NCBI RefSeq assembly: GCF_022347205.1
Contig: NZ_JAKRNE010000008.1
Location: 1-64,000 of the forward strand
Length of the DNA: 64,000 nucleotides
DNA from: Corynebacterium sp. ACRPO
GTDB lineage: Bacteria; Actinomycetota; Actinomycetes; Mycobacteriales; Mycobacteriaceae
Direction: 5' to 3'
In this document: positions 44,606 through 54,479 of the stretch, one piece after another
Numbering within the stretch: position 1 is the stretch's first letter
How the letters are laid out: every line of letters starts with the position of its first letter
The notes under the pieces: generated by a model
What the model was told of the DNA's origin: nothing
Databases searched by the model: none
What the model saw: the letters and a program-made list of their open reading frames with translations, nothing else
Made by a program: the position numbers and the translations under genes

Positions 44606-45055
44606 GTGCAGACCACTCGCTTTGGCCGCCCCAAGTTCGGCGGCACGCAAACCAAACTCATTACTTTGTCCGTGGCTGCAGGCGCAGCCATCGCAGCAGC
44701 CGCCGGTGCCATCATGGCCGCGTTCATACACGATGATTCGCCGTGGCTAGCTTTTGCCGTGTACTCGCTGTGCCTCCTGCCTGTTGCTACGGCGGCTAGC
44801 TGGGGATTCATGGTGGATCGGTCCACCATCCGCGGGGCGACACCCGACCCGGAAAATTCCATCGAATCCCATTGGTATTCGCAGGCTTCCGAAAACACCC
44901 TGCACGCCATGCTCTTTGGCATCGGCGGCCTAGGAGTTGTCTCCTCATTTTGGGAGTTCCAGGTTTCCGGCACCATGCTCACCATCATCTTGGGAGTATT
45001 TGTCACCGGAACCTTTGGCATTAGCTACTTTGCCCACAAGCGGGCAGCGAGCTAA
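44606..45055 (+). CDS. Four-helix membrane protein paired with XRE regulator
   Basis: 149 residues from the GTG at 44606, which has a strong AGGAGG 6 nt upstream. It has four hydrophobic segments (LITLSVAAGAAIAAAAGAI, AFAVYSLCLLPVATAASWG, LHAMLFGIGGLGVVSSFW, LTIILGVFVTGTFGISYF), separated by one charged loop (DRSTIRGATPDPENS). No family I can name, but small membrane proteins followed by a 65-residue Cro/CI-type regulator are a frequent pair in Gram-positive bacteria. The regulator gene starts 3 bp after its stop. Function unknown. Confidence 0.75.
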   Translation: MQTTRFGRPKFGGTQTKLITLSVAAGAAIAAAAGAIMAAFIHDDSPWLAFAVYSLCLLPVATAASWGFMVDRSTIRGATPDPENSIESHWYSQASENTLHAMLFGIGGLGVVSSFWEFQVSGTMLTIILGVFVTGTFGISYFAHKRAAS

Positions 45056-45058
45056 ACC

Positions 45059-45253
45059 ATGGACAACCGGCTAAAAGAGATTCGCGAGAGCCAAGGTCTC
45101 TCGCAGCAGGGCTTAGCTACGGAGCTAGGTGTCTCGCGCCAAACAGTCATCAGTATTGAAAAAGGGCGCTACGATCCTTCACTCCCCCTCGCATTTCAGA
45201 TCGCGCGCCACTTTTCCTGCCACATCGAAGACATTTTCATCCCCGAGGAATAA
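45059..45253 (+). CDS. Small XRE-family transcription regulator
   Basis: 64 residues, only a helix-turn-helix: LKEIRESQGLSQQGLATELG, VSRQTVISIEKGRYDPSLPL, then ARHFSCHIEDIF. This compact form (YozG/YgzD-like) usually represses its own operon with the membrane protein. The stop-start distance to the membrane gene is 3 bp. The palindrome at 44539 is the probable binding site. Confidence 0.85.
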   Translation: MDNRLKEIRESQGLSQQGLATELGVSRQTVISIEKGRYDPSLPLAFQIARHFSCHIEDIFIPEE

Positions 45254-45265
45254 CCACGCTGCGCG

Positions 45266-46021
45266 CTACTTCTTCACGCCGCCGAAGCGGCGATCGCGCC
45301 GTGCATACTCCTCGATGGCAGCGAAGAGATCCTCCGGCGTAAAGTCCGGGAAGAGCTTGTCCTGGTAAATCATCTCCGCATAGGCGGACTGCCACAGCAG
45401 GAAGTTGGAGGTGCGCTTCTCCCCGGACGGACGCAGAAAGAGGTCCACATCCGGCATGCCTGGGTCATAGAGGTGCTGCGCGATGGTTTCTTCCTTAATA
45501 TCGCGCGGGTTGAGCTCGCCGGCGGCCACCTGCTTGGCGATGTCCCTAAAGCCATCTACCAGCTCTGCCCTACCGCCGTAGTTCACACACATGGCCAAGG
45601 TCATCTTGGTGTTATCCTTGGTCAGCTCCTGGGCAGCCTCGAGCTCCTTAATCACTGAGCGCCACAGGCGCGGGCGGCGGCCGGCCCACACTACGCGCAC
45701 GCCACGCTCATTGAGCCACTCGCGCTGGCGGCGCAACACGTCACGGTTAAAGCCCATGAGGAAGCGAACCTCCTCAGGGCTGCGGCGCCAATTCTCCGTG
45801 GAGAAGGCATAGGCCGAAAGATAAGGAACGCCGGCGGCAAGGCAGGCATCGACGACGTCGAGAAGCACGGCTTCTCCGCGCCTATGCCCCTCGGTGCGCT
45901 TCATGCCTTTTTCCTGGGCCCAGCGGCCGTTTCCGTCCATGACCAGCGCAATATGGCGCGGCATGAACTCATCCGGGATATTTGGCGGGGTCAAAGTGCG
46001 GTTCGGGTCTGGCGTAATCAC
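45266..46021 (-). CDS. uppS: Polyprenyl diphosphate synthase (UppS family)
   Basis: 251 residues. A cis-prenyltransferase making the long-chain polyprenyl diphosphate carrier for peptidoglycan, arabinogalactan and other envelope polymers (decaprenyl in mycobacteria and corynebacteria). [17 protein letters not shown] holds the catalytic Asp, [10 protein letters not shown] and [19 protein letters not shown] the diphosphate-binding Arg residues. GTG start. It follows recO with a 10-bp gap in a core operon era-recO-uppS. The corynebacterial Z-farnesyl synthase is a shorter-product relative and cannot be fully excluded. Confidence 0.9.
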   Translation of the reverse strand: MITPDPNRTLTPPNIPDEFMPRHIALVMDGNGRWAQEKGMKRTEGHRRGEAVLLDVVDACLAAGVPYLSAYAFSTENWRRSPEEVRFLMGFNRDVLRRQREWLNERGVRVVWAGRRPRLWRSVIKELEAAQELTKDNTKMTLAMCVNYGGRAELVDGFRDIAKQVAAGELNPRDIKEETIAQHLYDPGMPDVDLFLRPSGEKRTSNFLLWQSAYAEMIYQDKLFPDFTPEDLFAAIEEYARRDRRFGGVKK

Positions 46022-46031
46022 GGGCTATATT

Positions 46032-46748
46032 CTACTGTTCCATAACCTGCAATGCGGAAACATTGCGCTCCATGTGCCATTGCAGGTGCGCCCGCGCTAG
46101 ACGATGCCCCTCCTGCTTTTGCGCATTCGTCGGATTGGTCGGGTGGTTATGCGCCAAAAGCCACAGGTGATGCAGGGTTTCCGGGTCTACCTCCGCAGCA
46201 CCTGGCGGCCGACATTCGTGGCACGCCGCACCGCCTACCGCCGGGTGGAAGGCGTGGTGCGGGCCGGGCCGGTTGCACTGGGCGCAGTTGAAGAGGCTCG
46301 GCGCCCAACCGGCATGCGCCATGGCCTGCAGCAAGAAGGCATCCAGCGTCATGGTCGGGTCCGCGGTTTGCAGCTGCTCCAAGGTCGCGGTGACAGATTC
46401 GTAGAGGTAGGGATCATGGGCGGCGTCGGCAAATGCAAGGCGCTCGGCCGATTCCAGCACCGCGCACGCGGCCGTGTAGCGCTCATAGTCTTCAATGAGG
46501 CGCGCGCCAAAATAGTCGACCGTATCCGCCTGGGAGATGGTGGCCAGGTTCTTGCCCACATACAACTGGACATCGAGGTTGACGAAGAGCTGCAGGCGCG
46601 AACCAAAGCGCGACTTGGCGCGGCGCACGCCTTTGGCCACCGCGCGCACGAGGCCATGATCGCGGGTAAGCAGGACTATGACGCGATCGGCCTCACCAAA
46701 GTCATAGGTGCGGATGACCACTGCGCGGTCACGATAGTTCTCGCGCAT
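46032..46748 (-). CDS. recO: DNA repair protein RecO
   Basis: 238 residues. It loads RecA on SSB-coated DNA with RecR in gap repair. The N-terminal OB-fold shows RDRAVVIRTYDFGEADRVIV and GLVRAVAKGVRRAKSRFG; the zinc-binding site CAQCNRPG...CHECRPPG follows at about 150-180, then the C-terminal helices. Starts 7 bp after the era stop, so the genes are co-transcribed. Confidence 0.95.
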   Translation of the reverse strand: MRENYRDRAVVIRTYDFGEADRVIVLLTRDHGLVRAVAKGVRRAKSRFGSRLQLFVNLDVQLYVGKNLATISQADTVDYFGARLIEDYERYTAACAVLESAERLAFADAAHDPYLYESVTATLEQLQTADPTMTLDAFLLQAMAHAGWAPSLFNCAQCNRPGPHHAFHPAVGGAACHECRPPGAAEVDPETLHHLWLLAHNHPTNPTNAQKQEGHRLARAHLQWHMERNVSALQVMEQ

Positions 46749-46754
46749 ATTGGT

Positions 46755-47792
46755 TTAGAACCCGAGCCTGCCCAGCGACTTCGGATCCGACTGCCAGTTC
46801 TTTAACACCTTGATACGCAGGTCCAGGTACACGTTTTGGCCCAGCAGCTTAATAATCTCCTTGCGGGCGTTGCCCACAATGCGACGGAAGCGCAGGCCAT
46901 CCTTGCCCTCAATAATGCGCTTTTGGCCGGGACGCTCTAGGTACAAAATGGCATGGATATCCAGCACGCCCTCGCGGGTGCGCGACGGCAGCATCTCATC
47001 AACCTGCACCGCCACCGAGTGCGGCAGCTCCGCCTTCAAGCCGGACAGAGCAGCTTCACGAATGAGTTCCTCGATGCGCTTTTCCTGGCCTTCATCGGTG
47101 ATGTGGTCATCCGGGTAGAACTTCGGGCCTTCCGGCAGGTGATCCACGATGACCTGCACCAGCTCATCCAGTTGCACACCCTCCTTGGAGGAAACCGGGA
47201 TGACTACCGCATTCGGGTCATCCTGGGAGAGCAGCTCGTGCAGGGCCAGCAGCTGCGCGCCAACCTGATCTTTGCTGGCCTTATCCAGCTTGGTGACGAT
47301 ACCGATGATCGGGGTCTTTGGCGCGATGCTGCGCACGTTTTCCAGGATCCAACGGTCACCCGGGCCAATCTTTTCATCAGCCGGGATGGTCAGGCCGATT
47401 ACATCCACATCGGCATAGGTGTCTTTGACTACCTCGTTGAGGCGCTCGCCCAGAAGGGTCCGCGGGCGGTGCAGGCCCGGCGTATCCACGACGATGACCT
47501 GGGCATCATCGCGGTGTACCAAACCGCGAATGGTGTGGCGGGTGGTCTCCGGCTGGTCCGCGGTGATCGCAATCTTCTGCCCCACCAGGGCATTGGTCAG
47601 GGTGGACTTGCCGGTATTCGGACGCCCAACAAAGGATACGAAGCCTGAGCGGAATCCCTCCGGGGTATCGGTGTATTGCGAATAATCAAGCGGGACTGCC
47701 GTATTCTCGGCGCCTTCCGGCACGGCATCATCGGGGTCTTCTGGCAGACCCTCGAATGCCGCATCAAACTGTGCATCAAAATCAGAACTCAT
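46755..47792 (-). CDS. era: GTPase Era
   Basis: 345 residues from the ATG at 47792. It binds 16S rRNA 3' end and assists 30S assembly. An N-terminal acidic extension (about 40 residues) precedes the GTPase: FVGRPNTGKSTLTNAL (G1), TTRHTIRG (G2), VVDTPGLHRP (G3), TKLD (G4). The KH domain at the C-terminus contains GKDGLRFRRIVGNARKEI. The acidic extension is longer than in E. coli. TTG at 47801 is an alternative start. Confidence 0.95.
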   Translation of the reverse strand: MSSDFDAQFDAAFEGLPEDPDDAVPEGAENTAVPLDYSQYTDTPEGFRSGFVSFVGRPNTGKSTLTNALVGQKIAITADQPETTRHTIRGLVHRDDAQVIVVDTPGLHRPRTLLGERLNEVVKDTYADVDVIGLTIPADEKIGPGDRWILENVRSIAPKTPIIGIVTKLDKASKDQVGAQLLALHELLSQDDPNAVVIPVSSKEGVQLDELVQVIVDHLPEGPKFYPDDHITDEGQEKRIEELIREAALSGLKAELPHSVAVQVDEMLPSRTREGVLDIHAILYLERPGQKRIIEGKDGLRFRRIVGNARKEIIKLLGQNVYLDLRIKVLKNWQSDPKSLGRLGF

Positions 47793-47932
47793 TACCCGCA
47801 ATAATAGCCCACAGAGTCAAGATCTCCGATTAGTTCGCGGCCAATTCGCACCGGTGAAGCGGCATAGGACTAATCTATGGAGAAACCTCTTCTCTCCAGC
47901 GCATACCGCGCTCACTCTCCGAAAGGCTCCTC

Positions 47933-48508
47933 ATGCCCCGCAAATCCCCTGCCCTACTTTTGGGCGCTGCCCTTACTCTCATCCTTTCCGCATGCTCCTC
48001 GCCTAATTCCGAGTCACCCGCCGAGACGAGTACTAGTTCTTCGGCTACCTCTTCTTCATCCGCCACCAGTTCTTCAAGTACGGCCTCTTCTGCCGCTACC
48101 ATCAGCAGCGAAGAGAGCATGGCGGAAGAACCTGCAAAAAGCGCCGCTCCTGAGCCGGAGACCCAGCCTCAAACCGCGGCTGCCGAGCCGGAGCTGCTGT
48201 ATTGCGATCCGGGAAATTTGACCATCATCGGTACATTTTCCGACGGCACGCAAAGGCCCACAGAGCTATGCGATACTCCCGCTCATCGCCGATCTGCACG
48301 CGCAGAAGGAGTGTGCGGCAGTCTAGACGGACGATATAAGTACCCCGAAGAATGGGCCGAGCTGTGCAATGGAGGCCTTCCGCCTTCAGATTCAGATTCG
48401 TTGAATGACTATGGCGACGTAGATGCTGGATACACGCCAGAGTCCGACGCAGTGTTAGATACGCCAGCCGATGCCGATACTGGTGCGGTAGAAGGCTACG
48501 AGTATTAG
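47933..48508 (+). CDS. Putative lipoprotein with Ser-rich linker
   Basis: 191 residues. Signal peptide of lipoprotein type with lipobox LSAC (residues 18-21), so Cys21 should be lipidated and the protein fixed to the outer face of the membrane. A Ser/Thr-rich linker (about 25-60) follows, then a small domain with four Cys (YCDPGNLT, LCDTPAH, VCGSLDG, LCNGGLP), probably two disulphides, and an acidic tail. No family known. It stands alone and ends in a strong terminator shared with the convergent amidase gene. Confidence 0.75.
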   Translation: MPRKSPALLLGAALTLILSACSSPNSESPAETSTSSSATSSSSATSSSSTASSAATISSEESMAEEPAKSAAPEPETQPQTAAAEPELLYCDPGNLTIIGTFSDGTQRPTELCDTPAHRRSARAEGVCGSLDGRYKYPEEWAELCNGGLPPSDSDSLNDYGDVDAGYTPESDAVLDTPADADTGAVEGYEY

Positions 48509-48537
48509 CGGGAAAGACCGCACGCTGGACAACGCCA

Positions 48538-48571
48538 AAGCCCTGCGCCCGTCGAAACGGGTGCAGGGCTT
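48538..48571. terminator. Bidirectional terminator
   Basis: A 15-bp stem AAGCCCTGCGCCCGT/ACGGGTGCAGGGCTT with one mismatch and a CGAA tetraloop, between convergent genes (lipoprotein and formamidase). Confidence 0.85.
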
Positions 48572-48590
48572 GCCGCTAAATTAGTGAAGC

Positions 48591-49607
48591 TTACTTAAAC
48601 TCATCCGGCAGCGGTCCAAGCTGCGGGCCGTCCGGGTAGTACTTCCAGCCATCCTTGATGCGGACGTCGTCAGCCCACGGCAGCTTATACTTGCCCTTAG
48701 CCAAGTCCTCGACCCAGGTGAGATAGTTGTCGGTCTTGCCGCCGGGGTAGCCCACGTATCCGCGGTTGCCCAGGTTGAAGATGTTGTTTTCTAGGCCCCA
48801 ATTGATACGGGCCTTGTCAGCCAACTCTGGGAAGATTTCGGCGGTGACGATCTCGCCGGGATTGCGGTGGCCCTCAGAAATCATGTGGCCGTCGTAATTG
48901 CAGACGTTACCTTCACCGAAGTAGTAGAAGGTGTTGTCGTAGCCAGCCAAGTTTACGGATGCGGTGTACATCAGGTTCTGGAAGGCATTCGTCTTATTGG
49001 TCATGATCCACTGATCCTGGGTCTGTGTGGAGTAGCCAGAGATGCGGATATAAACGTTGGCGCCCTTGTATGCAGCCTCGCGTGCGAGCTCAGGGAACAT
49101 GCCATCGTGGCAAATGTTTACGGCAAGCTTGGAACCCTTCGGGCCGTCGCAAACCGGCATGCCCAGATCGCCTGGGTACCAAGGCTCGATGGGAGTCCAT
49201 GGCTGCAGCTTGCGGTAGTGCAGTGCGATTTCGCCATCGGAGTTGATGATGATGGCGGTATTAAAGGGCGGCTTTCCTTCCTCATGGTTTGGCTCCATGA
49301 TGGAAAAGACGCCCCAGACATCATTGTCTTTGCAGGCCTGCTTGAACTGGTCCACCTTTGGGTCATCGAGGCCGATGAGGAATTCATCATAGGACCAAAT
49401 CTTGGTGTTGAGACCGGAGGAAGAATATTCCGGGAAAACAATAAGGTCGAGGTCTGGGTAGCCGGCCTTGGTGGAACCCACCATGCGGCAGATTTCGTCC
49501 ACACTAGCCTGGACGTCTTCCGGGGTATTGACCACCGGAACGGGATACTGAATGAGGGCCATCAACAGGCCGTCGGGGGATGCGCTAATGCTGCCGGTGC
49601 TGGACAT
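48591..49607 (-). CDS. amiF: Formamidase / aliphatic amidase of the nitrilase superfamily
   Basis: 338 residues, matching AmiF/AmiE length (334-346). It hydrolyses formamide or short amides to ammonia and acid. The catalytic triad is visible: Glu in VFPEYSSSG, Lys in [10 protein letters not shown] and Cys in [24 protein letters not shown] near the start and [17 protein letters not shown] near the end are family signatures. Short-chain specificity (formamide versus acetamide) cannot be settled by eye; overall resemblance to AmiF seems better. It stands alone and likely helps nitrogen supply. Confidence 0.85.
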   Translation of the reverse strand: MSSTGSISASPDGLLMALIQYPVPVVNTPEDVQASVDEICRMVGSTKAGYPDLDLIVFPEYSSSGLNTKIWSYDEFLIGLDDPKVDQFKQACKDNDVWGVFSIMEPNHEEGKPPFNTAIIINSDGEIALHYRKLQPWTPIEPWYPGDLGMPVCDGPKGSKLAVNICHDGMFPELAREAAYKGANVYIRISGYSTQTQDQWIMTNKTNAFQNLMYTASVNLAGYDNTFYYFGEGNVCNYDGHMISEGHRNPGEIVTAEIFPELADKARINWGLENNIFNLGNRGYVGYPGGKTDNYLTWVEDLAKGKYKLPWADDVRIKDGWKYYPDGPQLGPLPDEFK

Positions 49608-49744
49608 AGTGGACTCCTATCGCAAAGTAGATGATGTGACGGGAGCCATATTACCGACGCACTAGTGGTACGTCACACTATTAGCCCGGAGAAGTAGTCT
49701 CGTATAAGAGACTCATCGTAAGCCGCCTTTGATGAAATAAGAGA

Positions 49745-49776
49745 GCCGAGCTGAGGGGAAGGCTACTCAGCTCGGC
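49745..49776 (-). repeat. Hairpin repeat, copy C (short form)
   Basis: GCCGAGCTGAG (49745-49755) pairs perfectly with CTCAGCTCGGC (49766-49776). It has the same core as copies A and B, GCCGA-NN-TGAG, with a third version of the variable bases (AGCT), again paired on both arms. Confidence 0.65.
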
Positions 49777-49846
49777 CGACACTCGATAGACCTTGGGTGG
49801 GCGTAGGTACGGGTTCTTAAGGGGGCGGAAAAGAAAAGTCGAGAGA

Positions 49847-49925
49847 GATCAGGCTGAATTGAGGGCGAAAAGGCCGATCTGAGGGGTAATTTTCCTCAGA
49901 TCGGCCCGATCAGAATGGACCTAAC
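49847..49925 (-). repeat. Intergenic hairpin repeat, copy B
   Basis: In minus orientation it reads GTTAGGTCCAT, a hairpin GGCCGATCTGAGG/CCTCAGATCGGCC (plus-strand 49872-49906), then TTTTCGC and a CTCA segment, aligning with copy A at 36204-36296. The stem differs from copy A by changes on both arms that keep pairing. It lies just after the pdxY stop in the sense of a terminator. Confidence 0.75.
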
Positions 49926-49981
49926 TTTAGGAGGCCCAATTTAACGGGATCCCACGCGCGAGAACGGGGGCCGCGCAGGGT

Positions 49982-50830
49982 TTAGAGCTCCTCGGCGCTG
50001 AATTGCATGCGCGGGTGCGCAAAGACGTCCTGGGACTGGATGAGCTGGAGCTCGGAGGTCTCAGCCTCGTAGGTGTTTTCTAGCAGGTCATACACGGAAG
50101 AGGCGGTGCGGCGCAGGGACTCCTTGACGTCGCTGGTCTCGGTGTAGTGGCCGGTAAACAGGGCGGCGGTTACGTCGCCGGAGCCGTTGCGCTTGAACGG
50201 CAGCAGCGGCGTGGATACGAGGAAGGCGCGGTCGCCGTCGACGGCAAGCATCTCAATCTGGTCGTCGGCAGTCTCGGGGCGCTTAACGGAGGTCACCAGC
50301 ACGGTCTTTGGGCCGATTTCCTGCGCCTTCTTTACTGCGGCGAGGGTCTGATCAAGTGTGCCGACCTCGGAATCGGTGAGGTAGCCCAGCTCAAACTGGT
50401 TGGGGGTGATGATATCGGCGACGGGCACGACGCGGTCGCGCAAAAGCGGCGGGATCTCATCGGAGACGAAGCAGCCGGACTTGGCATTGCCCATTACAGG
50501 GTCGCAGGCGTAGAGGGCCTTGGGGTTGGCAGCCTTGATGCGGCGGACGGTTTCCACGATGGCGTCGGCAATGTCGGCGCCGCCCTGGTAGCCCGAAAGG
50601 ATGGCGTCGATCTGCGGGAAGGCGCCGCGCTTCTCAATGCCGTCGATGATGGAGGTGACGTCGCTGGCTGGAATCATCGGTCCGCCCCAGTCGCCGTAGC
50701 CGGTGTGGTTGGAGAAATTCACCGTGTGGACCGGCCATACCTCATGGCCGGCGCGCTGCAGGGGAAAGACGGCCGCGGAGTTGCCAACGTGGCCGTAGGT
50801 GACGTGGGACTGGATGGAAAGGATAGTCAT
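49982..50830 (-). CDS. pdxY: Pyridoxal kinase
   Basis: 282 residues from the ATG at 50830. It phosphorylates pyridoxal to PLP (B6 salvage). MTILSIQSHVTYGHVGNSAA is the classic PdxY/PdxK start; SNHTGYGDWGG, SGYQGGADIADAIV, DPVMGNAKSG, TPNQFELGYLTDSEV and FKRNGSGDVTAALFTGH (anion hole and catalytic Asp) follow. The open frame continues 100 residues upstream across the ybeY end but without homology. Hairpin repeat B follows as likely terminator. Confidence 0.95.
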   Translation of the reverse strand: MTILSIQSHVTYGHVGNSAAVFPLQRAGHEVWPVHTVNFSNHTGYGDWGGPMIPASDVTSIIDGIEKRGAFPQIDAILSGYQGGADIADAIVETVRRIKAANPKALYACDPVMGNAKSGCFVSDEIPPLLRDRVVPVADIITPNQFELGYLTDSEVGTLDQTLAAVKKAQEIGPKTVLVTSVKRPETADDQIEMLAVDGDRAFLVSTPLLPFKRNGSGDVTAALFTGHYTETSDVKESLRRTASSVYDLLENTYEAETSELQLIQSQDVFAHPRMQFSAEEL

Positions 50831-50882
50831 AGCTACCCATTGTGCTACGCTGCCCGCGCGCTCACCAAGGAAAAGACAAAAA

Positions 50883-51496
50883 TTATTCCTCCGGGCGATC
50901 TTGTGGCTCGCCCACCGCAGGGATTCCGCCACCGGGAACCTGCTTGTCCAGGTTGGCGCGCTCGGCGGCGTCAGGAAAAGCCTTCGGGCCAGAAGGCTTG
51001 GGCTGATAGGAAACGCCACGCTCGGCTGCATCGTCGTACCAATCCGCGAGCAGTTCGTTTTGGCGGCCGAACATTTCCTTCTCCTCGGCCGGAGTGGAGT
51101 GGTCATAGCCCAGCAGGTGCAGGCAACCATGGACGGTAAGCAGGGCCAGCTCGTGACCTAGGGAGTGGCCGGCGGCCTCCGCCTGGCGCAGGGCGAACTC
51201 GGGGCACAGGACGATATCGCCCAGCATGGCCGGGCCTGGGTCGGCGGCATCGGGGCGGCCGCCACCGGCGATGGCGCCAGGGGTGAGCTCATCCATGGGG
51301 AAGCTCATGACATCGGTGGGGCCTTCCAGATCCATCCAGCGCACGTGCAGATCCTCGATGGTCTTCAAATCCACACAGGTGATGGTGCACTCGGCATCGG
51401 GGTTGATGTCCATCGCACCGAAGGCATAAGAGGCGACGTCAATCAGCATCTCCTCGTTGACGCCTTCGAAGCCGGATTCATTGAGAAACTCGATAC

Positions 51497-51500
<4 letters not shown>
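50883..51500 (-). CDS. ybeY: Endoribonuclease YbeY (rRNA maturation)
   Basis: 205 residues. The metal-binding motif [11 protein letters not shown] is complete; MSFPMDE and [11 protein letters not shown] precede it. YbeY acts in 16S rRNA 3'-end maturation and ribosome quality control. It has a C-terminal tail of about 40 residues rich in Pro/Gly beyond the usual length. Its ATG overlaps the phoH stop by 4 bp (ATGA), showing coupling in the hrcA-dnaJ2-rsmE-phoH-ybeY operon. Confidence 0.95.
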
Positions 51501-52477
<977 letters not shown>

Positions 52478-52500
52478 GTGCTTTAGGCTACCAGCGCCGC

Positions 52501-53259
52501 CTACCAACGCTCGGTGCGCATGCCGATTGCAGCAAGCGCCACCATTGCCGCACTCGCCGTGCGCAGCACTTCCGGGCCGAGCTTGATGGGTGTGGCACCG
52601 GCTTCTTTGAGGCGATCGAGCTCGGCGTCGCCAATGCCGCCCTCGGGGCCGACGAGCAGGACGACGTCCTCTGTGAGCGGCACGTCTTTGATGGAGGCGG
52701 TAGCCTCTTCGTGCAATACGAGCACTGTGGGTGCGTTGGAGGAAGCGCCGTCGCGGCGACCGGTGAGCTCTTGAACGAGCTGCGGGGTGGTCAGCGGGCC
52801 GCGCACCTGCGGGATGCGGGCGCGGCGGGATTGTTTGGCCGCGGAATCGGCGGCCGCCTGCCATTTGGCCACCGCCTTCGGCGCCTTCTTACCGTCCCAT
52901 TTAGCCACGCAGCGATCCGCCTGCCAGGCGATGATCTCATCGGCGCCGGCTTGGGTGGCAAGATCCACCGCGAGCTCGGCGCGCTCGGACTTCGGGATAG
53001 CCTGCACCACGCTCACCCGCGGGGTGGGCTCGGGCGCGGTGTCAATGGAGTCGACCGTGCCCTCCAGGGAGTCCTTGCCCGAGGTAGCGGTGATGGTGAG
53101 GGTAAGGCGGGTACCGGTGCCGTCGATAAGCTCGAGGCGCTCGCCCTCCCCCATGCGCTTGACCGTCACGGCATGGCGGGCCTCCGGGCCGGAGAAGCTG
53201 AAAGCCTCGCCGGTGCGCGCGGCGGAAAGATCCGGGTGGATGAAGACGGGCAGCGACAT
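52501..53259 (-). CDS. rsmE: 16S rRNA m3U1498 methyltransferase
   Basis: 252 residues. A SPOUT methyltransferase acting on U1498 of 16S rRNA. N-terminal PUA-like domain (EARHAVTVKRMGEGERLELIDG), then QAIPKSERAELAVDLATQAG, IIAWQADRCVAKWD, the knot with LLVGPEGGIGDAELDRLKEAG and LGPEVLRTASAAMVALAAIG. Starts at TAATG overlapping the dnaJ2 stop. Confidence 0.95.
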   Translation of the reverse strand: MSLPVFIHPDLSAARTGEAFSFSGPEARHAVTVKRMGEGERLELIDGTGTRLTLTITATSGKDSLEGTVDSIDTAPEPTPRVSVVQAIPKSERAELAVDLATQAGADEIIAWQADRCVAKWDGKKAPKAVAKWQAAADSAAKQSRRARIPQVRGPLTTPQLVQELTGRRDGASSNAPTVLVLHEEATASIKDVPLTEDVVLLVGPEGGIGDAELDRLKEAGATPIKLGPEVLRTASAAMVALAAIGMRTERW

Positions 53260-54410
53260 TAGCGGCGGAACTTATCGCGGAGGCGGCTGAAGAAGGATTC
53301 CTCTTGGCCGTCGCCGGTGGTGCGCACGCGCGCGCCTTCGTCGCGGGAATTGCGGATCTTCTCCAGGGCCTCGCGGGTCTTGCGGTCCAGGTCCTTCGGC
53401 ACAACGACGTCCACGTGGGCAAAGAGGTTGCCGTAGCCATCGGTGCGCAGGCGCGGCATGCCGGCGCCGTCGACCTTGATGGACTCGCCCGGCTGGGTGC
53501 CCGGCTCGATGTCGATGGTGAGCTCTTCGCCATTGAGCTGGTCGATGGTGAAGTTGGTGCCCAAGGCGGCGTCAATCATCGGCACGCGCACGGTGAGGTT
53601 CAGATCATCGGCATTGCGCTGGAAGACGGGGTGCTCCTCCGTGTGGACCTCGACGTAGAGGTCGCCGGCCGGGCCACCGCCGTGGCCGACCTCGCCCTGG
53701 GAGGCCATGCGGATGCGCATGCCGTCATTAATGCCGGCCGGGATATTCACGGTGATATCGCGGCGCTTCTTCACGCGGCCGTCGCCGGCGCAGTGGTTGC
53801 ACGGATCGGTAATGACCTCGCCGAAGCCCTGGCACTTCGGGCACGGGCGGGTGGTCATGACGTTGCCCAGGAAGCTGCGCTGCATCTCCTGGATTTCACC
53901 CATGCCATTGCAGTTATCACAGGTAACTGGCTTGGCCTTGGACTCGGAGCCGGTGCCGCCACAGCTATCGCACAGCACCGCGGTATCCACGGTGACCTTC
54001 TTCTTCAGGCCGGTGTAGGCCTCTTCCAGGGTGATGCGGGTGCGCAGCAGGGCATCGTTGCCCGGCTGGACGCGGGACTTCGGGCCGCGGGAACCGCCGG
54101 CACCGCCGCCGAAGAATTCGGCGAAGATATCGCCGAGGCCGCCGCCACCGAAGCCGCCAAAGCCGCCGGCGCCGGCACCGCCGCCACCCTGCTCCATGGG
54201 GTCGCCGCCCATGTCCACGATCTGGCGCTTTTGCGGATCCAGCAGGACCTCCTGGGCCAGCGCGGCATCGCGGAACTTTTCCGCGGCAGCGTCATCATCC
54301 GGGTTCAGATCCGGGTGATACTTGCGGGCCATTTTGCGGTAGGCCTTCTTAATCTCCTGGTCAGTTGCGTTTTTATCAACACCGAGGATGCCGTAGTAGT
54401 CACGAGCCAC
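53259..54410 (-). CDS. dnaJ2: Chaperone DnaJ (DnaJ2)
   Basis: 383 residues. J domain with KKAYRKMARKYHPDLNPDD (HPD tripeptide that stimulates DnaK), Gly/Phe-rich linker (GGFGGFGGGGLGD), four CxxCxGxG zinc repeats (CDSCGGTG, CDNCNGMG, CPKCQGFG, CNHCAGDG) and the two C-terminal substrate-binding beta domains. Actinobacteria have two dnaJ genes; the one after hrcA is conventionally dnaJ2. GTG start. It forms an operon with rsmE (one-base overlap). Confidence 0.95.
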   Translation of the reverse strand: MARDYYGILGVDKNATDQEIKKAYRKMARKYHPDLNPDDDAAAEKFRDAALAQEVLLDPQKRQIVDMGGDPMEQGGGGAGAGGFGGFGGGGLGDIFAEFFGGGAGGSRGPKSRVQPGNDALLRTRITLEEAYTGLKKKVTVDTAVLCDSCGGTGSESKAKPVTCDNCNGMGEIQEMQRSFLGNVMTTRPCPKCQGFGEVITDPCNHCAGDGRVKKRRDITVNIPAGINDGMRIRMASQGEVGHGGGPAGDLYVEVHTEEHPVFQRNADDLNLTVRVPMIDAALGTNFTIDQLNGEELTIDIEPGTQPGESIKVDGAGMPRLRTDGYGNLFAHVDVVVPKDLDRKTREALEKIRNSRDEGARVRTTGDGQEESFFSRLRDKFRR

Positions 54411-54479
54411 TGTAAGAGATATTCCTTCTAATTCGTCTTGTTGGGGTTAACTTGAAAAAATAATGCGCGGCCAGCCAGT

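Larger units (their letters stand above)
49608..49981. other. Intergenic region with two hairpin repeats
   Basis: About 370 bp between the amidase and pdxY genes, both on the minus strand. It holds hairpin copies B (49847-49925) and C (49745-49776), plus GTCTC/GAGAC close to the amidase start. Promoter of the amidase must lie in 49610-49740. Confidence 0.6.

Noticed and set aside
53304-54431. Long open frame opposite dnaJ2, and similar ones opposite dnaG and glyS
   Set aside because: All are antisense to genes with complete conserved motifs and have no recognisable domain of their own.
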